Source: Eutreptiella sp. 'Long Island Sound 2002'
Taxonomy: Eukaryota; Euglenozoa; Euglenophyceae; Eutreptiales; Eutreptiaceae
Length of the DNA: 64,000 bases
Assembly (NCBI GenBank): GCA_964036045.1
Contig: OZ038385.1
Coordinates: forward strand, 15,816,240-15,880,239
Reading direction: 5' to 3'
Part shown: piece by piece, positions 34,833 through 45,924 of the stretch
How the letters are laid out: each line of letters begins with the position of its first letter
Numbering within the stretch: position 1 is the stretch's first letter
The notes under the pieces: generated by a model
Databases searched by the model: none
The model's input: the letters and a program-made list of their open reading frames with translations, nothing else
What the model was told of the DNA's origin: nothing
Position numbers and translations under genes: made by a program

Positions 34833-35035
34833 AATGCTCCACTCGTGGATAGGTGGGTTGGTTGCCCACCCGTTGGGTTGGGTGAAGAGGGCAGGTGATC
34901 TGTGAGAGGTGGGCAGCCTGTTGGGCGGGAAGGCGGCGGGGGGGTCGAAGGTGAGGGTGAGCGTTCCCTGTCGACAGGGCACACTTTCCACGCTATCCCT
35001 TCCATTCCCCAGCCCTTTCCAATGGCTCAGCGAAG

Positions 35036-38000
35036 TCAGACGGCGTTCCAGTGCGCGCCCCGTGACTTCGGCGTGTTCGGCGTCTTCGGCGTCATCGGCG
35101 TCTGGGGGCCGCACACGTCCTTCGGCGGGTTCGAGACCTTCCGTTTCGACAGGCCTCTGGGCGACCCCGAGTCGCTGGAAAAGTAGAAGGGGTGCGGCGC
35201 CGAGGACGCCCGCTTGGGGGAGCGGCCGCTGGGGAAGTGGGTACGGACGGGGGTCGAGGGGGTCAAGGGGCTCGGGGGCGTCAGCGGCGAAACAGCCTCC
35301 GGGTCCACCTGGAGATTCTCGAACTTCGACAGGCGCTTCTGCCGCAGCTTCTTCTTCCGCAGCTTCCGCTGCGCCTGGTGGCAGTCCTCGTGGTACGGCC
35401 GGCGCTGCACCTCCGCCCAAGGGGCAATGACGGGGCGCTTGCACACGCGGCACTCGACGCAGCGCGCGTGCGCCTTGCGGAATCCGTCGGCTGCCATGTC
35501 GCAGGGGAGGTAGGCGCCGACGAACCACCAGCGCGAGACCGGGCGGTTGCACGCAACGCAGTCGTGCGGCTCCGGGTCCCGGAGCCCCCAGAGCGCCGCG
35601 AGCGCCAGCACCGCAGCCCCGGCGCTGGCGGCACCGGCGCCGGCGAGCAGCAGCGGCGGGCTCAGGGCCTGCGGGTGGCTGGTCGCCAGCGCGGCACCGC
35701 ACGGCACGAGCCCTGCAGCCATGGCCCCGGCCGCGGCGCAGAGGACGCGCTGGAGCCCGGGATTCGCGAAGCGGGAGGGCAGGGCCGGGGCCGGGCCCCC
35801 GCGGTGCAGTCGTGTGCGCAGGCACCAACGGAACGCAGCGGCCACGAGTGAAAGGCTCACGAGCGATAAGACGACGAGGAGCATGGGCGAGGGGGTGCAG
35901 ACCAGCGTCACGTCGACCGCCACCGGGGCAGCCGCCGCCCGGGGCCCCGAGGCCGGGGAGTACACCAGCACCAGCCGCGGGTTCGGCGCTTCCGCCAGCG
36001 GCAGCAGCTGCTGCTGCCAGCTTCCCGCGCCGGACCCCAAGCGCCGCGTGCACGGCGCGGAATCCGGGGCGCAGCCGGGGTGCAGGTGCAGCACAAGCCG
36101 CCCGTGGGGCGCCCGCGCGACAGCCACGTGCACGCTCCGCCGCCGCAGTAGCGTTGACCCGGCGCCCAGGCCCAGGGAGTGCGCGCATGCACCGCCCGGA
36201 CGGAGTTCCAGCGCCGCACGCGCCCCGGCGAGGCCGGCGGGGGCGGCCCCGGGGCAGTGCGGCAGCGCCAGGGCCGCCGCGACGACGGAGGGGAGAGGGC
36301 AGGGCGGCGTCTCGAGTGTCCAGTTGCAGGCCCAGGCCCCGGCGCCCGGGACCACGCATCGCCCCGTGCTGGGCCCGGCGCTCGTGAGGATGCCGCGCAC
36401 GCCCGTCGCCGCCGCGCACCCCTCGCGGTCCGCCACGGGGAACGCGACGCGTGCGCCCCCCTCCACGGCGTCGCACAGCTCCTTGTGCCACGCCTCTGTC
36501 TGCAGCGCCTCGACGCCCGCCGCAGCGCTGCGGCAGCCGGGGCCCGTGGGGTCCGGTGGGCTGCCGCAGCACTCGGGGGCCGCGGATCGAGTCATGCAGA
36601 CGGGGCGCTGGCCCGTGGCGTCACACTCCCCAAAGTGCCACGCGAGGCACCCCAGCTGCTCCCCACACGAGGCTGCCCCTCGGATCGGGCTTTGAGATTG
36701 GGAGTCCCTTGGAATCGAACCCGGGGCCGAGTCTCGCGAATGGTCTGCGGTGGCGGTGGTGGCGTCTGTAGTGGGTTGCGAGGGAGCAGCCTGGCCAAGC
36801 CTCGGTTCAGGGCTAGGGCTAGGGGTAGGAATGCGGGAAGAGCTGTCAGTAACACCGGGGGTCAGGTCAAAGCCGGGGTTTGCAATCCGGCCGGTGTCGA
36901 TGTTTGGGTAGGAGCTACCCGCAGCTGGCGCAAGGGGCATTGCCGGGGTGTCAGTGGACACCGGCTCCAAGGCCGCGGCCTGCCACACCCAAACGTCGCC
37001 GGCCTGACTGACCGCCAGGACGTGGCCGGCAACGAAAGACGCGGCCCGCCACCCGCCCAACCGATCGGAAACGGTGGTGTCCAGCGCCCCAGGCCCCTCC
37101 CGGTGGCTTTGAGGGCCAGGCCACACTCGGAACGTGTGGCTGTTCTGCGTGGAAATGACCGCCAGTATGCGACGCGAATCGGGGGAGAACGCCAGAACGT
37201 ACACGGACGCGGATTCCGAGTACGGCGTGCACCCGGCCGCCGCCGCGGCTGCGTCCTCGATCTCGGAGTCGCGACTCCAAACCTCAAATCCGTCGGTGGA
37301 GGCGCACGCGACGTGCCGCGAGTCCGGGGAGACTGCAAGGGCGCTGCTGGGGCCCTCGCACCGGCAGCTGCACAGCGTGCGGAGCGGCGTCCCCGCCGCG
37401 CGCTCCCACAACGTCACGTGGGAGCGGCTGCAGGACACAATGTACGCGCCGTCGGGGGACACGGCGATGGCGCGGATCACTTGGGCGTCGGCGCCGGGGG
37501 CGCGGTGGTGGTACAGGGGGCCATGCAGCCGCCGGCCGCTGGTCACGTTCCACACGTCGACCGCGCCGTCGTCGCTGCCGGTCGCCAGCAGCCCCCCGTC
37601 CTCTGACAACGCCACCACGTCCGGCCTGGCCCCGTCCCCGGTCCGCTCCGCCAGCGTGTGCAACGGGTGCCCCGTGCTGGCGTTCCAGACGCGCACGGCC
37701 GCCCACCCGGAATCGCGAATCGCGGCAACGATGAGGTGGCCGTCCGCGGAGAACGCGATCGACGAGGCGGTGCACTGGCGGCACAGCGCGTGGACGGGCT
37801 GGCCTGTCTTGTAATAGACCTGCAAATTGCAATCCTCCCCCAACGCGGAGCTGGCGGCCAGCAACTCCCCGTCGGGCGAGAAGGCCGCGGTGTGCACTGC
37901 CCCGATGTGCAGCTTCTCGGTCCACAGCCGGGGCCCGGCGGTTGGACCGGCGGTTGAGAGCGCACCCCCAGCGCCGGCCCCGGCCCCTTCGGCGCGTGCG

Positions 38001-38367
38001 TCGGCCGGCGTGGACCAAAACCCAACGGCCTTGTCCGCGCTGCCGGACACCACGCGCTCGCCGTCGGGGGTGAAGGCCACCGCATAGACGCCCCCCGCGT
38101 GCCCTTTGAGGGTCTGCAGCGGACTGCCAGTGTGTGCGTCCCAGACCCGGATGGTGTGGTCGTCACTGCCGGACACGACCCGGTGCCCGTCCGGGGAGAA
38201 GGCCAGGGCGAGGACGCTGGCATTGTGGCCCACAAGGGTGACCGCGGGCTGCCCCGTGCTGGCGTTCCACAGCTGCACCCCTGGGCCAGAGGCGCTGCTA
38301 GAGGCGATGGTCTGCTCGTTGGGGGAGAACACGGCCGATATCAGTCGGTCCAGAGGAAGCCGGCTTT
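35036..38367 (-). CDS. exon 3 of MAM-WD40-TM-LIM protein (residues 960-2,069)
   Basis: The 5' edge is set by CCCTCTTCCCCTCAG with acceptor CAG at 38,368-38,370; the first two bases complete a split Glu codon. Residues ~969-1,425 are WD40 repeats 12-21, typified by LALAFSPDGHRVVSGSDDHT and IRVWDAHTG. Next come a Ser/Thr/Pro linker (~1,445-1,525), a Cys-rich stretch (~1,526-1,665) and a MAM-like beta sandwich (~1,683-1,783) ending AVDVTLVC. Hydrophobic segments at ~1,786-1,807, ~1,833-1,855 and ~1,863-1,885 can span the membrane. Residues ~1,896-1,955 show C-x2-C-x26-H-x2-C-x2-C-x2-C-x16-H-x2-C, the LIM double zinc-finger spacing with a long first loop. A basic KLRKKKLRQKR and a tail with TPMTPKTPNTPKS follow, ending in TGA. 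The tail suits cytosolic proline-directed phosphorylation (inference). Confidence 0.82.
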
Positions 38368-40355
38368 CTGAGGGGAAGAGGGAGGGAAAGACAGAGGGAG
38401 GGAGGCTGGGATTTGGATTTGGATCTGGAAGCCGATCCTAAGACCCAGAGGACACCTGCGGTGGAGGATGATGGCATCCCCGACAACTCTGCATATCAGC
38501 CAGCCGACCCTCCCATTGCGCCCTCCGCGTTCCCAGGCCGCGTGGCTGTGCCGGGCTGCGCCCACAATGTTGTCGGGGTGCTCTGGACTTGTGGCCGCCA
38601 CCCTCGGGCGCGGTGTCCCTCGCCCCTGCCCACTTTCTTGCACTACCCCTGCCCTCCCAACCACCTCGGGCAAAATGCCTTACCACACGCAAAATGCATT
38701 GACCAGCGCCTTCGGCGCAGACCCAAAGTCCCCCACAATTGCCTACCCTGCGGGGGGAGGGGGGCGGGGGCGGTTGGAAACCCACCCATCCAGAAATTCT
38801 GACCCCCCCCCCCCCCAAGGTAAAACACACTAAGAAAAATCCTGTACTCAATCTGCCTGGACTCCACATCTCCGGTTGGGGTTCCCTCAGCCCGAGTGTG
38901 GCCTGCCACGGGGACATGCTGCAATCCTTTGCTTCTGCACCCCTACGACCAGCCCCACGTTTCCTCTTCAAGGGTCCAGACTCAGCAGCCTGCTCAGACT
39001 CTGGCTCAAGGGCAAGTCTCTCAGATGGTGATGCCCTATTGCTGGTGGGGAAAAAAAGGAACTGGGTGTGGCACACCAGCAAATGGCAGTTGTCAGACAC
39101 ACATTGCAGCATGGCCCTGTGGCACAGGATGGAACTGCTCAGTCACCATTGACAGCAAGTATCACCAGCTCCAACAGGGGCGGGGCGGGTTGAGGTCCGC
39201 AATTTTTCGCAATCTGCCGCAATTTCGCAATTTTTTTTTCAATTTTCCGCACTTTATCGCAAATTTTCCACATTTTTCCACATTTTCCCTAACTTGCCCA
39301 TCTTGCACGCCAGCATTGTTGACTTGCCATATGAGGCGGGCCTATTTTGCCTTTGCACCGGTTGGAAGCATTTGCTATTGTTGTGCTAAGCAAGTTACTA
39401 CAGTGGCCTGGGGCGCACCCGCTGTCGAGCAGCTCGTTTCTGCTCTATTTCCCCCCATTTCCCCCCATTTTGTGGTGAGTGTTAGAAGGGGATTGTACCC
39501 CCCACACTTGTGGGTATTCAAATAGCTCTGAATGAAAGGGGAATTCAACAAAGTCCCCAAAACCAGAACGAATTGACCCTCTGGACCCCCCTGCCAACGT
39601 CGTGGAACCCCCATCCCTTCACCCCTGTGCATGCAGGTCCATCACACGTTGCTGGTTCATGCCCCGGTCCACAGAGGCCAAAACAAGTTTCTGGCCGCCC
39701 GAGTCGGTGGTCCTTTGTTGTTGACAGGCGGTGTGGGTTGGGGGGTCCTGAAAGGGGCAGGGGGGGGTTCTGGCCCGAATCGCAAGCCCGAACCCCCGCG
39801 TGGCTTTAGCGCTTGTCACCGGCGAGGATGCAGGGGGCCAACTGACAGCGCCCGTTAACGACAGCGCCCAACTGCCGTCATGCACCCCCCAACCGTCTTT
39901 ATCTTGTTTCACTCTTCGCGACCGCCGTGCGGCCCACCCCCATCTTGCAGCCAAACCGATGATCCGCCATCCATGAGGATTTACGGAGCTGTGAAGCTGC
40001 ACCACCTGTCAAATTGGACCAGCCCACGCTGTTCTTGAAGACGTGGTGGGGGGAGGGCTGCGGTAGTCAACGGCGGTTGGAGGGTGCCGGAACGGCGGTT
40101 GGAGGGTGCCGGAACGGCGGTTGGAGGTGCCCGAACGGCGGTTGGAGGTGCCCGAACGGCGGTTGGAGGTGCCCGAACGGCGGTTGGAGGTGCCCGAACG
40201 GCGGTTGGAGGGTGCCCGAACGGCGGTTGGAGGGCACCCGATGGCGGTCGCGACACTTGGACGGTCACTAGAGCGGTCCCTGAGGCTGTCCCTAATGCGA
40301 CAAAAAACAAGCCGTGAACGTCCTGAAGGACTGTCCCGGGGGGCAGAAGGTCCAC
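38368..40355 (-). other. intron 2 of the MAM-WD40-LIM gene
   Basis: The donor is AG|GTGGAC (exon ends at 40,356) and the acceptor CCCCTCAG|AAAGCC (exon starts at 38,367). Phase 1 on both sides restores an open frame. The donor choice is inferred, because another GT 36 bases upstream would break the frame. The intron carries a 21-22 bp minisatellite, C tracts and a GCAATTTTTC-rich simple repeat (39,200-39,290). Confidence 0.7.
40060..40245 (+). repeat. 21-22 bp minisatellite in intron 2
   Basis: Eight tandem copies of CGGCGGTTGGAGGTGCCCGAA, with GGGTGCCGGAA variants at the left. Read through from exon 2 it would give an NRRSGTS-type repeat peptide, but this lies beyond the inferred donor site. 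Confidence 0.92.
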
Positions 40356-41493
40356 CTATCGAAAGCAGAGGCCACAGCCACGCCGGCCGCACCGTCGTCC
40401 AGACGATGAGGGTGCCGTCGTCGCAGCCCGACACGATCTTACTGCCGTCGGGGGAGAACGCGACGGTGGCCACGTCGGCGTGGTGCCCCCAGTACGTGTG
40501 GAGGAGCTTGAGCCCGGGGCGGGGCGAGGGCTTCCAGAGGAGCACCGTCCGGTCCGAGCCCCCCGACGCCACGAACGCCCCGTCGGGCGAGAACGCCACG
40601 GCGCGGACGTGGCCCCCGTGCCCCGACAGCACCTCCGTCACGCGCCCGTCCGCGTCCCAGAGCTTGACCTGGCGGTCCATGCCGCCGGTCACGACGCGCT
40701 GCCCGTCGGGGGCGAACGCGGCGCACAGCACCGCGCCGGCCTCCGCCGTGGTCACGGTGCGGTTGAGGCGCCCGGTCGCGGTCTCCCAGAAGGCGACGCT
40801 GTCGGAGCTGTAGGACACCGCCCACCGGCCGTCGGGCGAGACGGCCACCGCGATGACCGCCCTGTTGTGGGCCGCCGGCTGCTGCCGGACCTGCGGCTCC
40901 GCCGCGCGCTTCTCCGCGAAGAGGGCGTCAGGCCCGGCAAAGCCCTCCCCCGTGGCCATGGACTCGGCGGACAGACCGGGCATTTGCAGCGGGTCGAGGC
41001 CACCAGGAACGACCGCGGCCTGGGACACCGTGACTGCACGCGCGACCGGCGCCTCTTCCTCCGCGGGCCCGGCACGCCAGAGGTGTACGGCACCGTCCGG
41101 GCCGCCGGCAGCAATGAGCCTGCCATCGGGAGAGAGCGCTACCGCAACCGCCCCGGCGTCGTGCGCTGCAAGTGTCTGTAGGTGCCGGCCGGTGCCGGTG
41201 TCCCACACGTCGTGGGTGCCGTCCCCCACTGACAGCGCCCGCTGCCCGTCGCCGGAGAGAGCGAGACGGGAGCAGCCGTAGCCTGCGGCCAACCACGTGA
41301 ACACAACCTCCCCGGTGCGCGGGTCGTGCCGGCGGAACTCAGCACCGGAGCACGAGACCATTGACTGCAGGTCTGCGGATACCACCAGATCTGCGACGGT
41401 TTCGGTAGCATGTCGCGTGTGCATCACTGCGCCCGTGTTGACATCCAGCAGTGCACTGGTAGTGCCTCCACTGGAGGTGCCCACCACCAACAT
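40356..41493 (-). CDS. exon 2 of MAM-WD40-TM-LIM protein (residues 581-960)
   Basis: Starts at ATG of MLVVGTSSGG right after TTTGGCAG (acceptor CAG at 41,494-41,496). It joins exon 1 in phase 0 in the middle of a WD40 blade: LGLSPDGSQ then MLVVGTSSGG. It encodes the end of repeat 4 and repeats 5-11, such as VRAVAFSPDGAFVASGGSDR and VLLWKPS, and CAAFAPDGQRVVTGGMDRQ. A ~70-residue non-WD insertion (EEEAPVARAV to RQQPAAHN) lies between blades 7 and 8, which fits a boundary between two propellers. The exon ends at ATAG|GTGGAC, leaving one base for the next codon. An ATG-only reading upstream of 41,493 runs into a tandem repeat and is rejected as coding. Confidence 0.82.
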
Positions 41494-41574
41494 CTGCCAA
41501 ACGGTACAGGTACAGGGGGCAGGACACCACAAGCGACGGGGAAAGAGGCAATGGGCAGGGGCACAGAGCTTGGG

Positions 41575-41965
41575 GTCGGGATACAGCGTCGCAGTATAGA
41601 GGCGCGGTACAGAGTCAAGGTACAGAGTCATACAGTCGCGGTAAAGAGTCACGGTACAGAGTCATGTTGTACAGAGTCATACAGTTGTGGTATGGAGTCA
41701 CGGTATGGTACGGTATGTAGTCCAGGTACTGTATGCACCGAGACTACATACAGTCTAGGTAAAGAGCCACGTTGTACAGAGTCGCAGTGTTGACTGGCAG
41801 TGTGAAATCGCCGCATAGAATGGCGATTTAGAGTCGCAGTAATACGTTGAGGCACAGAGTGGCGGTATGACGCCGCGGTGGAGAGTCGCGGGGTAGAGTT
41901 GCAGAGTTGCAGTACAGAGTGGCGTTTCAGAGTTGCGGTGTAGTGTCGCTGAAAAGAGTCAGGGG
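41575..41965. repeat. degenerate GTACAGAGTC tandem repeat
   Basis: About twenty irregular copies of words such as GGTACAGAGTCA, CGCGGTAAAGAGTC and GCAGTACAGAGTGG, with 12-17 bp spacing. It lies within intron 1 close to the exon 2 acceptor. Confidence 0.8.
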
Positions 41966-43784
41966 ACTGAGTGCTGGTATGAAGTGGCAGAGGGGAAGCG
42001 CATTTTGGCGTGATACCTTCGCCTGTGCCCATACTTACAACAGCAGGTAAGTACCCGGTGTGGAGAGGATTATGAAGGAGAGGCGGTGGCCAGGCTGGGC
42101 CCAGCATTGGCACCTTTTACGGCCTGGGGGGAGGCTGGTACTGCCCGACGCATTGCCTTGCCCCATCCTCCTTTCCCTCCTGCTTGTGTGTGCCAGTTGC
42201 AAAGTGCCCCGCCATGGGGGTGTGTTTCACGCAATCAGTTCTCGCCTGCGGCACTTCTTTGAGGCACTGTCCGCTCACCTTACGATGCAGGTCAGGTCGG
42301 GTTGTGTGAGCGTGCGTGTGTGTTCACAAGCTGGTGTCTGCTGCCGGTGCCGTGGCAGCAGAACCCTGCTTGTGGTACAAGCAGCTGTTGCCTCGCCTCC
42401 TTGCCCTGCCGGCCCACCCCACGCAGGTGCGATGGAGGCATGGGTGAGTCGGTGAGGAGGGGGCGGTGGAGGGCACAGCTGCTGTCCCCAGCACCCTGAG
42501 GCCGAGGTCTGTGCCCCCAAAGAAGTGAGTTCTTAGAGTCACAGCTCAGGCCACAGGTCCGGTGGCACTACGACAGAGGGGCACCGCACCCTGCCGCCAG
42601 ATCCTCTGGTGGAGACCGATGCACCACACGGCTGGTGGCAGGATGGGGCGATTTTGGGGGCACCAGGCCCGTCCCCCCGAATCCCCTGGCGGCAGGGCGG
42701 GCTCGACTGGGAGCACCGTGCCCGTCTCCCGCAACCCCTGACGGAGGCCGGCGCCCCCCATTTCTTCTCTCGCAGCACGTGAGGTCGCACGACCGCACGC
42801 TACCCTGGGCACACCTGCCATGCTGCGTCACCAGCAGGGCCCCGGCTTGCCAGCCCTCGGCGTGCGGCAGCAGGACATGTTGTAACCACGTGTGGGGTGC
42901 ACTGAGTGCACAAAATGGGCAGGGGCGCGCATGCGGCCGAGGCGGGGTTGGCGGCGCACCAAGGCGCGGCCGGGGGGGGGGGGGCAGTCCCAGCCCCCCC
43001 CCCCCGTCTGGTGATTGAAGGAAGGGGCAGGCTGGAGCCCTAGGGGGCAATTGGAGGTGCTGGGGAAGGGCAAGGGATGGCCGCGCTGGGAGAGGGGGGG
43101 GGGGGGTGGGAACTGCCTCCGGTGTTCCCTGCGCGGGGCCGCGAAGGGGCTGGCCCCTTTTTTCGGTTGCACGCTGTGGGGGGGATGGGGGGAGTGGGGA
43201 GAGCGCCCGGGTGGGAATTTATTTTGGCGGAGGGGGGCTAGCTGGCCAGGTTGCCGACATTGCTGGGCAGGCTTGTGTTACAGGGAGGGGGGTGTCTGAG
43301 ATCCAAGGGTTTGTGTAGCAAAAATGGGGCGAAATAGTCCCTTTACAAAATTTGATTTCTTCCCTGAGGTGTTTTTTTTGGGGGGGGGTCCACCAGTCCT
43401 GAGGTGGAATGCGCACCGCACAGAGGATGGAGGGGGCTTGGGGTGGAAGGGGAAGAGGGGGCTACAGGGAGCACACAGTCTGGGGAGGGGGGAATGGCGG
43501 AGGAACACAACCGCTGATCACACTCTGCCTCGCTTAGCGCATCGGCCAAGGGGTGTCTTGCGAAGAGGATATGCACACGGAGCGATCGCCTCTGAGGGGG
43601 CGGTCAACCAGTGCATCAGCCTCGTACCCCGTGGAGAGGGGGTGTGACCTAATTAAAAACAGACAAATGCAAACCAGAGGTAATGCACTCCACAGTCAGG
43701 CATAAGTGCATCTTTATTCTCTATGCCAAACCTGGTTGGAGGGGGGGGGGGGAGTACAGGAGGCAGGCGCCCAATCGCCATGGA

Positions 43785-43868
43785 TTAGAGGACTTGACCC
43801 CAGTACGGTCAGAACCCACCTCTCATGACCGGACTACATACACCACTGAGCTAACCCCATATCTGACA
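43785..43868 (-). repeat. tRNA-derived SINE head or tRNA pseudogene
   Basis: On the minus strand GGGGTTAGCTCAGTGGTG is a textbook tRNA D-arm / A box. GGGTCAAGTCC about 43 bp later resembles a B box (43,790-43,800). The D stem does not pair and the A-B distance is long, so it is not called as a functional tRNA. Confidence 0.45.
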
Positions 43869-44045
43869 TCCAGTGAGCAACGGTGACTTATCGTTCGGAC
43901 GCTACGTCCCCCCTCCAAAAAACTCCTGACCTGGCACACACGACGCGAACAAAGGTAACCGACCCACACAAAAAGGCTTGACCATGCCCTCGCAGCACTA
44001 CGCCCCTGGAACACTCTGATGCGGAGGGGAGTGGAGGTGCGACAC

Positions 44046-45785
44046 CTGCGAGCCATCCGGCGAAAGCCCAAGCACGTTCACGTCAAAACTCAGGGGAGAG
44101 TACTGTGTGACCAACCGCCCAGTACTGACATCCCAAAGGCCGAGGCGACCTCCGGTGTCGAGACACACCAACCGACCCCGGTGCGGCGCCATCGCCCACG
44201 GCGCGTGGCACGGGAGCGTGCGCAGCCGCCCCCAACTCCGCGCGTCCCACACTTCGAGCGCGCCATCCCCGGCGGCCGCCACAACCCAGTCTCCTCCGCC
44301 GGGGGAGTATCCCACCCGCGCGACGGCCCCAGCGGGCTCAAGCGCCCGGACCAGCCCCCCCGTCCCGGCGTCCCAAACGCGGACCGCGGCGCCCGCGCCG
44401 GCGGCGACAAGCTGTTGCCCGTCGGGGGAGAACGCCACGGACATGACCCCGGCGTCGGCGGCCCCGGCAATGGTCCGAACGAGGGGGTCACCCGCCGGCC
44501 TCGGCGCCGCCGCTGTCAGCTCCACCGCGGCGATCGCCATGCGGCCGCGGTCCCCGACCCCCGGCACCGCGACGAACCGCACGAACAGCGCCTCGACCCC
44601 GAAGGCGACGTCCGCCGGTCGCCAGGCATCCGCCCCCGAGGTCTGCTGGGGCCCGTCCCTCCGCCAGCGCTGCAGCCACAGGCCGGGGGGGCCTGTGAAG
44701 GTCTCGACCACCAGAGACCCGATGTTGTCCCCGAAAATGTGGTACTGAAAGCGGAGCCGAGTGAACGCCCCCTTCTGCGAGATCAGATACGAGATCTGCG
44801 TGGCCTGGCTGGGCTCAGCGTACAGATAGCCTCCCAGAATCGGCCGCTCCCCGTCCCCCACCGGGCCCGGCTCGGGGCCACCCACGCCCCCGGCGTCGCC
44901 CGTACGCGTCGCGCGGGTCTCCGACCGGCGCCCGGCGGCGACGCGCGCGCCCCCGCCGGCACTCGTCGCGGCCGCGAGCGTCCCAGGTCGGCGCTCGTCG
45001 GCCTCTGACGCCGAAACGCTGCGCCAGTTGAAGCCGGGCTCCGGGTCCCCGTCCTCATGCCACAGGCCATTGCAGAACTCCCAGCCGTCCTGCCAGAACT
45101 CGCAGGGGTACCGCGCGGCGTCGTAGCCCACGTGGTACGTCCGCCGCGTGTCCCCGTACGCGCTGCTGACGTTCACGCGGACCTGCCCGGCGGCGACCGG
45201 CACCGCCGCGCTCGCTTCGAGGCGGTGCAGGCCGAACCCGGACTGGCTCGCGTACAGGTCGACGCCCAATGCCTTCGCGGACGTCCGATGGTGCAGGGTG
45301 AACGACATGGCCGCGCCCGACAGGCACTCGCCCGCGTCGTTAAAGCGCGCGATGCCCACGACGTACCCCACGTACACCCTCCCGTCGTTGGCCCTCAGGC
45401 CAAGCTCCGCTGCGGCCTCCTCGAAACTCAGCAACCGCACGACCGCTCGCGACACTCCGGGGCCGATATCCGAGAACACAACCGCCGGATGATGAGAGTC
45501 CGGCTCCGGAATGGATATACTGTCGGACCCTGAGACGCGGATGAATGTCACGGACTGCGTGGCGCTGGCGATGGTCTCACTTTTGTTGATCACGGCCGCC
45601 AGACCCCCAAGGTCACAGTGCTCCGGGTCTTGCAGTAGGCCGTAGTCGATACCGTATGCGGCCTCAATGTGGGCCTTGAGCTCGCCAGCGCTGTTGACGC
45701 GAATTATGTCCGGCTGTTGCTCTACGGAGGGCGACACGTAGAGAACGGAGGTCAGGACTGCAAAAAGGGCGTATCTGGTAGTCAT
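44046..45785 (-). CDS. exon 1 of a 2,069-residue MAM-WD40-TM-LIM surface protein
   Basis: First coding exon (580 codons) of a three-exon gene: 45,785-44,046, 41,493-40,356 and 38,367-35,036 total 6,210 nt, exactly 2,070 codons with stop. Residues 1-20 are a signal peptide (RYALFAVLTSVLYVSPS). Residues ~21-225 are unassigned. Residues ~228-425 match a MAM domain: CEFWQDGWEFCNGLW near its start, then FNWRS, GGYLYAE, LRFQYHIFGDNIGSLVVE and ALFVRFVAVPG. WD40 repeats start at ~438 (VMSVAFSPDGQQLVAAGAGA, VRVWDAGTG) and total 21 over the gene. MAM domains act in cell-surface adhesion; WD40 propellers are binding platforms that are usually intracellular. Here the signal peptide and later membrane segments imply extracellular propellers. 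Start: first in-frame ATG, directly before the signal peptide. I infer an adhesion or recognition receptor; the ligand is unknown. Confidence 0.85.
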
Positions 45786-45924
45786 GGCAAAGAAGAACGA
45801 AGGGAAACCCTACGGAATCGAGGAGGAGCTGCCGGGAACGCTGAATCGTGCGTACTCATCAACCAGGATTGATTGGTGTTGCCCTGCCCTGCTCTGAACC
45901 TTTTGGGGGGGGGGGGGTGGCAAA

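Larger units (their letters stand above)
41494..44045 (-). other. intron 1 of the MAM-WD40-LIM gene
   Basis: Donor CTCGCAG|GTGTCG at 44,046/44,045 and acceptor TTTGGCAG|ATG at 41,494/41,493. It holds a degenerate tandem repeat near the 3' end, G/C tracts (42,970-43,110, 43,378-43,389, 43,741-43,752) and a tRNA-like SINE head. Confidence 0.78.

Noticed and set aside
34824-37606. Long open frames on both strands over the WD40 exon (for example 582 aa minus at 34,824-36,572 and 475 aa plus at 36,179-37,606)
   Set aside because: They are Arg/Ala/Pro/Gly-rich shadow frames created by high codon GC. Only the frame with the WD40, MAM-like, TM and LIM motifs is protein-like.
41494-41652. Exon 2 starting at an ATG near 41,652
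   Set aside because: The upstream 53 codons translate the GTACAGAGTC tandem repeat (TLYRDCMTLYLDSV), while TTTGGCAG before 41,493 is a phase-correct acceptor.
43785-43868. Functional tRNA gene
   Set aside because: The A box is excellent, but the D stem does not pair, the A-B distance is long, and no matching acceptor stem was found.
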